A DNA stretch of 64,000 nt from Lachnospiraceae bacterium Marseille-Q4251 (GTDB lineage: Bacteria; Bacillota; Clostridia; Lachnospirales; Lachnospiraceae). The translations under genes were made by a program, and so were the position numbers. The stretch covers positions 1,798,001-1,862,000 of the forward strand of contig JAGTTO010000001.1 in the NCBI GenBank assembly GCA_018223435.1, given 5' to 3'. Of this stretch, positions 18,217 to 28,000 are shown piece by piece; position 1 is the stretch's first letter; each line of letters starts with the position of its first letter. The notes beneath the pieces were generated by a model that made no database searches, was not told the origin of the DNA, and saw only the letters and a program-made list of their open reading frames with translations.

Positions 18217-19072
18217 ATCTTTCGCAATGGTATAGCCATTCGGTGCTGCGGTCTCGCGAAGGATATACTCTCCGGCAGGCAGGCCCTTAATGGTTTTCGG
18301 TGTCTCACCAGATACCCACTCCAGCTTTTTCGCCGTAAATAGTGATTACGGTTTCTTCCTTCTCAACTTCTTCACCAGCATCTGTTGCTGCTTTCACTTT
18401 CTTCAGGATCTGAAGAGTTGCTCCCGGAAGTTCTTTTCCGGTAGTGATATCGGTCTTGCTGATAATAACCTCTGTTGCCTGATCCTCCATGGCAATCGTA
18501 TCGATCTCAGCCTGTTCTCCGTCTACACTTCTGTAAATCTTTCCTTTTTCAACGGTAAAGGAAATCGGATCTGCAATCGTGTAACCAGTCGGAGCCTTGG
18601 TCTCAACCAACTGATAGCTGCCGTCCTTCAGACCGGTGATGGTCTTCACCAGTGCATCCGCTGTGGTGGTCCATCTCAGAGTCTCATTGTAAACGGTTCT
18701 TACGACATCACCGTTCTCATCCTGTACCTCAAAGGTTGCTCCCGGAAGATTCTTGGTAAGATCTGCCATGTCTTTCTTGGAGACGGTCAGCTGGCTGGGG
18801 GCGTCTTTCATGGTAACGGTCTGAACCTTACCGTCTCTGCCTACCTCAAAGGTAATCTCTTCCGCATATTTGTAACCATTCGGCACTGCGGTCTCAGTCA
18901 GAGTATACTTCTGACCGGCTTTCAGGATACCTTCGATATAATGAGGCTCACTTCCACTGATCCAGGAATCAATGACTTCGCCGTCTGCATCTCTGATTTC
19001 CAGTTTCGCTCCCGGCAGTTCTGCCTGATTGGCTGCATCAATCTTGGAAATCTTAACCTTCGTCAGATCGTT
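16390..19072 (-). repeat. Array of nine Cna_B/SpaA-type repeats
   Basis: Nine units of about 90-105 codons share ISK.D.T, ELPGA.L, a variable loop, a GLPAG.Y.LRET.AP.GY segment and a closing MKDA. Several units are nearly identical at the DNA level over tens of bases (for example CTCTCCGGCAGGCAGGCCCTT blocks), so unequal recombination could change their number. One unit contains the frameshift. Confidence 0.85.
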
Positions 19073-22000
19073 GACAAACTTCAGATCTGCTTCTTTGGTA
19101 TCACCGACAACTTCTGCCTTTAAGGTTCCATTGCCATTGTCGGTTACGTTTACTTTTACGGTGTACTCTGTTTCGGCGTAAATAACTGCGCCATCAGTAC
19201 CCTTGATCTCTTTTACGGTGTAAGTATGCTCACCCAGAACACTGGTGTCATCCGGTGTCAGTACATATGGGATTTCTGTGAAGGTAATCTTGCCATCCAG
19301 TGCGTTGGTTCCGGTGGCAACTTCATTTCCATTCTCCAGTACTGCAAACTGATACTCGTTTGCCAGAAGAGACTTCTGTACACCCTCTGCATAGGCTTTG
19401 GATGCTTTCAGAACGATACCGCCCTCTGCACTGTAGGTGTTGGTAAATACAGCATCCGGTGTCTTTGTTTCATCATCTTTCGATGCTTCAACCGTCTTAC
19501 CATCAATGGTTTTCTCAACCTTCAGAGTTCCGTCTCCATTGTCTGTTACAGTTACTTCTACTGTATGAACGGTGTTATCAAATCCATAGCCCGGTACTTC
19601 CATATCCGGTACCACTTCCTGAAGATAGTAGGTATAAGTCTTGCCTGCATTCTTCTCAGTGTAAGTAAGATTTGCGAAAGTTACGTCCTTTCCAACGTTC
19701 TTCACGGTCTGATCCTTGTTGGTATCACCATTTGCTTCGTTTGCCGGATCTCCCTTTAACGTGAAGCTGAACTGCTTATCTGCAATGGTTCTGCCTTTCA
19801 GAATCTTCTCTGCGCTGATACTTGTTTTACCTGTCGCTTTATAGATATTTACAAATGCAACAGCGTCTGCTTTTTCCGGTTTCTTTTCCTCATTTTCCGT
19901 TGTGATCTTGGTAATATCACTTACGGCTGCATTCAGTTTTCCATTTCCCTGATCCCGAACACTTACGGTTACTTCATAAATGCTCTCATCGTAAGTATAA
20001 TAAGGCTTCTTGTCTGTCGGAATCTCCTCACGGATCGTATAAACGTAATCTTTTCCGGCATCGCTCTCATCATACTTCAAGAGATCAAAGGTTACCTGTG
20101 TACCAACGTTGCTCTTTGACTGATCTTCTGTCTTCGGACCGGTCAGTGTAAAGGTAAACTGGCCATCTTCAATGCTTCTTCCTGTCAGAAGCTTGGTAGC
20201 TGTCAAAGTCAGCTCACCGTCTGCGTTGTAATGGTTATTAAATTCTGCCTTTTCCACTACGGTCGTTTCTGCATCCGTCATTCCCAGTTTTTTGATCTCA
20301 GGTGTCACTGTCAGGGTTCCATCTCCGTTATCTTTCGGAGTTACCCAAACCTCATAGGTTGTCTCATCATAGCTGTATCCGTCTGCCTTCTCTGCCGGGA
20401 TTTCCTCATACAGAAGATAGGTATACTTCTTTCCAAGATCCTGTTCTGTATAAGAGATCGGATCAAAGGTAATCTGGCCATTCAGGTCATTGGTCTTTCT
20501 CTGGCTGACAGCCTTTTCGCCTTCCTTCACTTCTTTGCTCTTCAGGATAAAGGCAAATTGTCCATCTGCAAGCAGACGTCCGGTCAGATTCTTCTGAGCG
20601 GTAAGATTCAAAGCTCCCTCTGCATGGTATGCATTGGTAAACTGAGCTTTCTCAACTTCCGTCTTCACCGGACGGCCTGCGGGGCCGCTGACCTCATAGA
20701 TCTTTGTTGCTGTCGTCAGGTGTCCATCCCCGTTATCGGTAATGGTTACTTCTACATGGTAAACCGTCTCATCGTAGGTATAGCCTTTTGCCTTTTCTGT
20801 CGGGATTTCCTCATACAGAAGATAGGTATAGGTCTGTCCTGCATCCTTTTCCGTATAATCCATCTTCGGGAAGGAAATGCTTCCGTCTGCGTTATTCGGA
20901 ACTGTCTCTTTGTACTCCGGTGCAGAACCAGTACTCTCCAGTGTGAAGGAGAACTGCTCCTCAAGCTCAGCCAGTGTCTTTCCAGTCAGAACTTTATTAG
21001 CTTCCACCTGGGCAACACCAGTTGCTGTATAAGTATTGCTAAATTTCAGTTCCTGCTCTTTGTCATCCACTTTCCGTGTTTCCACATGCAAGGTACCGTT
21101 GCCGTTGTCGCTTACTTCTACCACTACGGTATAGATGGTGCGGTCATACTTGTAACCATTTTCATCTGTTGCCGAAGTAACCTCCTGCACCGTGTAGGTA
21201 TGGGTTCCGATATCAGCGGTCGTATACTCGATCGGCTCAAAGTGGATGCTTCCATCTGCTTCATTAGAAGTGCTTCTAAGTACTTCGTTGCCTTCTCGTA
21301 CTTCAAACTCAAACTTTCCAGCTTCCAGTGTTCTTCCTGTCAGGACTTTGGTTCCTTCCAGGGTCAGGCTGCCGGTAGCTTCGTACTTGTTTACAAATTG
21401 CATGTTATCCAGAGAAACTTCTTTGCCCTCCAGGTTGGTAACTTTCGTATCTACCTTCAGACTTCCGTCTCTGTTATCTGAAACATGAACCTTGATCGTA
21501 TACAGTTCGTTGGAATACTCGAAGCCACTGAGTTTTCCATATTGCTCTGTCATTGTATAAGTAAAGTCCTTATCAATGTCGTCTTCTGTATAGGTAATCG
21601 GATCAAAGGTTACTGTTCCGTCTGCAGCATTCCATTTGACCTGTTTTTTAATGCCATCATCAAGCAGGACAAAGGAGAACTGATTTGCTGTAAGTTTTAC
21701 CTTATCTGAATGTACCTCCAGTTTCTTGGCTGCTGTCAGATTCAGGGATCCCTCCGCCTTGTAATGGTTTTCAAACTGAAGGGTAGCTTTTTCGCCCGTA
21801 GCATTATCTGTGATTACCGGCTCTTCTACTGTCAGTTTTCCACCGGCATCCTTCACATTGATCACTACTTTATAAACCTTATCGCTATAAGTATAGGTCG
21901 GATCATCCGGAACTTTGATCTCACTTACATAGTAAATGAAATCCTTTCCCTTCGAAATATCTTCTACGTCTTTGACATCATCCTGATCATAGTTCAGTAC

Positions 22001-25000
22001 CGGGAATTTAAAATTTCCATCGGCATCACTTGTTACGATCATGTCCTTACCAGCGGAATCCTTTACCAGGTTTTCGCCCTTCGGATCTGTTGTCAGTTTA
22101 AAGGAGAACTGCTCCGGGTCCAGTGTACGGTTACCGGTCAGAGTCTTGGTTCCCTTAAGCTCAGCCGAACCAGTTGCCTCATAGCTATTCTTAAAGGTTA
22201 CCTTTTCCTCAGAAACTGTCTCACCAGCTTTATTGGTATAAACAGGAGATGGTACAAGTGAACCGTTGTTATCGGTAACGTTCACTGTGATCGTATACTC
22301 TTCTTTGGAATACGTATAGCCAGGCTGCCCGTCATTGACCTCTTTGATCTTATAAACAAAGGTCTTTCCAATATGTTCCTGTGTATAAGGAAGAGTTGTA
22401 AAGTTCACGATACCGTTTTCATCATTTGTTTTAGTCTCGATATATTTTTCCTCTTCATCAGTTACCTGATAAAGTTCAAACGAGAACTGCCCAGCAGTCA
22501 GTTTATGTCCATCCAGCTCTTTTTGGGCCTTCGGTGTGAACTCTCCATTTGCCTCATATGTGTTTTCAAAACTAATTGCGTTTACGGTATTGCTGCCTTT
22601 TTTATAAGTACGCTCCGACGTATCCAGTGTCTTATTATGGTTATCTTTTACATTGATGGTTACTTCTACCGCCGTCGTATCGTAGGTATATCCTGATTTT
22701 CCATCATTGACCTCTTTGATGCGGTATGTATGCAAACCCACATCATCCTGGGTATAAGAAATTACCGGGAAGGTAAAGTTTCCATCCGCATCATTGGATA
22801 CGGTAATGTCCTGTCCTTCTTCATTTTTCAGCGGCACTTCTACTTCCACCAGCTTGTCGGAATCTTCGGCTTCTTTCTGCAGTTTCACTTCGTAAATCTT
22901 AAAGCTGAAGTCACCTGCTTCCAGTTTTTTCGTTCCGCCTGTAAGCTTTTTGGTTCCGCTTAAAGTTGCCTCACCAGTCGCTTCATAGATATTAGAAAAT
23001 TCTGGAATCTTAACCGTTTCATCAGAAGATTTCGTGTAATCCTTCTTTTCGCTTCCTTCCTTCTCCTGTACCTGGACCGTATACGGAGTAGAAAGCGTAC
23101 CATTATGATTATCTTCTACCGTAACCGTTATGGTATAAATCTTACTGTCATAGGTATAACCTGCTTTTCCTTCATTGGTCTCTTTCAGCGTGTAGGTATA
23201 GGTCTTCCCAATGTCAGACTGGTCATAAGTCAGCGCATTAAAGATTACTTCACCATTCAGGTTATTTTCCTTCGTCTGATCTGTCTTTTTCGCCTGGTTT
23301 GCCTGATCTTTCTGGTCTATCTCTTCCGGTCCAGTCAATGTGAAAGTAAATTTATTATCTTCCCGAAGGCTGGCCCCATCCAGTTCCTTCTTCGCTTTCA
23401 GCTGAAGCATACCTTCTGCGGTATAAGTATTGGTAATGATAAGCCCATTGCCACTCTCTGTGTCTGTTCCATTCGGAGTAGCGGTTGCTTCCAGAGTTCC
23501 ATCACCATTGTCCGTTACCGTTACTTTTACAATCACATCATCTTTGGCATAAGTATAACCCGGATGTTTGGCAGATTCATCTACCTCCCGTACTGCATAA
23601 TAATTATCCCCTACCTGATCCTGGTTAAAGAAGATAGTATTGAAGGCGAAAGTACCGTCTGCAGCATTCTTCTTATTTGAATCAACCAGCGTATAACTCT
23701 GATCTTTTGTGCCGTACTTCTCGATCTTATACAGTTCAAAAGTAAATTGCTCTTTTTCAAGCGTATGGTTTTCAAGAACTTTCTTACCTTTCAGAGTCAC
23801 CTTGCCACTTGCCGTATACTTATTGGTAAAGGAAGGAACTTCATTATTTGCAGTGTAAGGATCATATGTACCATTTGCATTTTTCTTTTCAACTGTTTTT
23901 TGGACATTCAAATTTCCCTTGCCATCATCTGTGATCTTGGCTGTGATGCGGTACTCCTCTGTAGAATAGCCACCCACATATCCGGCTGCAGAACCAGGCT
24001 GCTCTCTCAGAATATAGGTATAGGTTTTATCTTTATCCTTGGCTACCGTATACGGAATTGTAAAGCTAATCTGACTGCCATTATTCGTTGCTGTCGTAAT
24101 ATATTCTTCCGTTTCACCAACAAGCTTATACAAATCAAACTTGAAGATGTTCGGTACGTCATTTCGACCTTCTACTGTCTTTGTGGCCGTCACATTCAAT
24201 GAACCGCTGGCATTGTATATATTGGTGAAATTAATCGCGCCACTGTTATAATCAACTGAAACCGTCAATTTTCCAGATGTGGTGCCATTTTTAACAGATA
24301 CGGTTACCTGATATGCATTTGTATCATAAGTATAATGTGTATCTGTTCCCGGAATCTCCCGTACCCAGTAGACAAATTCCTTGCCCATATCTGCCTGTGT
24401 GTATTCCGGAGTATTCAGGACAAACTCGCCTTTGCCATCTGCGGTGCGTGCTGCCTTGTTGGTGGTAGTAATTGCCTTATCTGATGCATCTTTTACCGGA
24501 TCTTTTCCATCCTTATCATAGAAAAGGCCAAAAGTAAATGCACCTGCTGTCAGGGTCTGATTCTCCAGCTTCTTGGTACCTGTTATTGTTGCAGAGCCAC
24601 TGGCTTTGTATTTGTTTTCAAACTTAGGCTCTGTTACAACCGTTCCTGCCTTCTTATAGACAACGGAATTCTCATCTGCACCAACCACACCATTTCCTTT
24701 ATCAACAATCTTAACCGAAACAGTGAACACTGTATCATCATATGTAATATCGCTTCTGGTCTTGTTTGTCTCTTCAATGGTATAGGTGTATTTTTTACCA
24801 ATATCTTTCTGTGTATACTTGATATCTGTAAAGGTAATTGCTCCATTTTCCTTGTTTAAACCAGTAGAAACTACTTTTCTTGCACTGTCTTTTACAGAAT
24901 AGGTAAAGCCATTGCTGTCATAAGAAGCACCACCGGTCAGTTCTTTGGAAACGGTCGGTTTCCAGGTACCTTCTGCGGTATAGGTGTTTACGAATTCTGC

Positions 25001-28000
25001 AGCAGTTTTGTTTCCACTTTCCTTGTTGCTTACATATGCAGAAGTAACCTTCAACTTACCATCTTTCTTCGGATCTGTCACCGTAACTGTCACCGTATAT
25101 TTGACATCCGAATAAGACATTCCTTTTTCTTCTGTCGCAGGCTTTACTTCCTCAATGGTATAAGTAAATCTTCCCGGTTCTGTATAAGAAATACTATTTC
25201 TTTTTTCTCCATCAGCTGTAACAAAGGTAACCTTACCGTTTTTATCATTTGTACCGGTCATTACCGTGCTGCCTGCCTGATCCTTTACAACAAAGTTAAA
25301 CTCTTTATCTTTCAGAGTACGTCCGTCGGCAACCAGTTTCTTCGTTACATCCGGAGTCCAGGGACCAGAAGCACTGTAGCTGTTGGTAACGGTAACTGCA
25401 TTTTCAGAAGCATTTTCACTGATTGTCCGTAAATACTTGCCATCTTTTGGCGGATTCACCTGGCTCCAACCAGATTTCCCGTTCTCAGTAATTGTAATCT
25501 GCGCTCCAACCGGAATTCCAGTAAAAGTAATTTTTTTCTCCTTTTCTCCCGTTGCAAGGCTGACTTTAACTGTAGCACCGTTTGCATTTTTGTTGCTGAC
25601 CGTAGCACCAGTAACCTGAATTCTGTCCAGTTCTTTTAATCCCTTACCATTCTTATCCTTCCAAGCAACCTTGAAAGTAAAGTCGGTTTTTGCATCTACC
25701 GGAGCACTCACTTTTTTCGTCAAGGAAAAGCTAGTAGTTCTTGTGTTATCAAAAACAATATTCGATACTTCAGAATTTCCTTTTTTAATTACCTTTTTCG
25801 TAACCTCAAGGTCTCCAGTGATATTATTTCTTTTTACTTCAACAGTTGCTGTATAAACAGAATCGTCATAAACATAATTGCCCGTTCCGGCTTTTTCACT
25901 GACTTTGAAAGTATAGGTGCCTTCATATTCTAATTCAAATTCTTTAAAACTAATAGTGGCACCACTATTTTCAGCTGTCTTTTCTTGGTTGATGATTCTC
26001 TTCTTATAATCAGCAAGACTTTCGGAAATTCCTTCATATTCCGAAGTTCCAGGATAGTATTGACCACCAGTTACATAATCACTTAAAATTGCTGAAAAAC
26101 TAAACTTTTCAGTTCCTGGCACATCCGTTTCATTTATTCTCTTGCTTGCATTGAACGCCACACTCGTCTTTCCTGGCTTTTCCACATTCGTCAGGGTCAA
26201 AGTGCCACCTTCTGGAATATTGATAAGTGTTTTCTTTGCATTTTCTGCTACACTTCCCCATTCTTTCTGATGTGCCTTCGAAGCATTCATAACAAAGAAA
26301 TGATATTTTCCAGTTTTGGCCACCAGATATCCTTCCGGAGCTTCATCTTCCACCAGACAATATAACTGATCCGGTTTTAAAAATTGTGCGGAAGTATTAT
26401 CTGTCGATCCCAGAATCAATTCGCCATTACCATCCGTTGTTCCACTGGAAACCGGAGTTGCCTGTGCAGGATCAAAATGGTAGAAAGCGTTTGTATTCAC
26501 TTCATAGACAGAAAATTTTGCTCCTTTTAGTAACGTTCCTACACTTTCTTCTTTCTTTATGATCTTTACAGTACCATTATCTCCTGACAGTTCTGCATTT
26601 GTTTTTATAATTTTATAATTTTTTTCTGTCCAGGTTCTTTCGATATTTTTCCCCTCAAGATTAACCGTGTTATCTAGGGAAACGGTATCATTCACAACAC
26701 CGCTTACTGAAATTACATACTCAATTTTAAGAGCCTGGCCATCCGGTACCGTGAATTTCAGAGTATTAGTTCCCTGATCGTAGCTGTAGCTGGCTTTCTT
26801 TTGAGAAATCAGATCTTTCCCATTCTTATCAAAAACTTTTACAGACCCTTCCACCAGGCTTATATAAGCGTTTCCTTGATTATTCTCACTCTCGCTTAAT
26901 CTGATAACATCTGTAAGAGTGAGAGTTCCCGTCGAACTATCGGGTGCCAACGTCTCATTCAATTTATTTACATCAATTGTATACTTAAAACGGTTAGATC
27001 CGGCTGACTCCGCCGTTTTACTCAGTCGATCTTTATCAAATTTAACGTCAACATCCGTTTTTCCACTATTTCCGGAATCTGTGCTTCCCCAGCTCCAGGA
27101 TGCTTCATTGCTTCCTCCTGTCGCCTGTGAACCGGTTTTGGGAGTTACTATATAGGTAATCTCTGCTGTTTGACCATATGGAATTTTAAAATCATCAGGA
27201 AGGGTAATAACAGCAGTCTGACCACCCTCTGTTGTTGTAATTGTCGGCTTAAGAGGAATTTTCGTAGTGCTGCCTTTCAGCTGAACGTTAAAAGATCCTT
27301 CCTTAAACGTCAAATCACCTGTCAATTTATCTGTAACAACCACATTTTTCGCTTCTGCATCCTCTGCCGTCAAAGAAATAGTAAAGATCATATTACCATT
27401 TTCATCAACAACATAGTCTTTCTTTCCTGTTACATCGGTATCTTTTAAAGGAATCTTATAAGTATGTTTGCCAAGATTAATGGTAATTTCCTTCTCCTCT
27501 GCTATCTCCTCTTTGTTAAGCTTATAGTCCATGGAGAAGTTTCCTTTTAAGTTTTGTCTGTTAGCTATATAATCTGGCTTATAATTAAAATAGACTCTGT
27601 TTTCAGATGGTACGAAAACATAAGTTCCTCCATCTCCTCCAGATACCGTAATTCCACCTTCAAGAGCTTTGTCGCCATCTGCCAAATCTAATTTGGAGGC
27701 ATCAAAGTTTTCAAACGTATAGTACCAGCCATTTGGGTCGTCTTTTGTCGGTCTTTTCCCATCTTCATCCTTATAAGAATAAGTCATGCTAAGAGAAATT
27801 ACAGCATCTCTTGATATCGCTGTTCCTTCAACATAAGGTTTGCCGTCAACCAGAAGCGTAGCATTACATTCTTTTGCTATTGTAGCAATATTTTTATTTG
27901 GATCAGCATTTGAAGGTGCTACTTTTGCAATCTTCCGAATTCCCATCGGTGAAAAGCTATCGGTAGTAAAACCCACAGAACTTACACCACCATTATCCGT

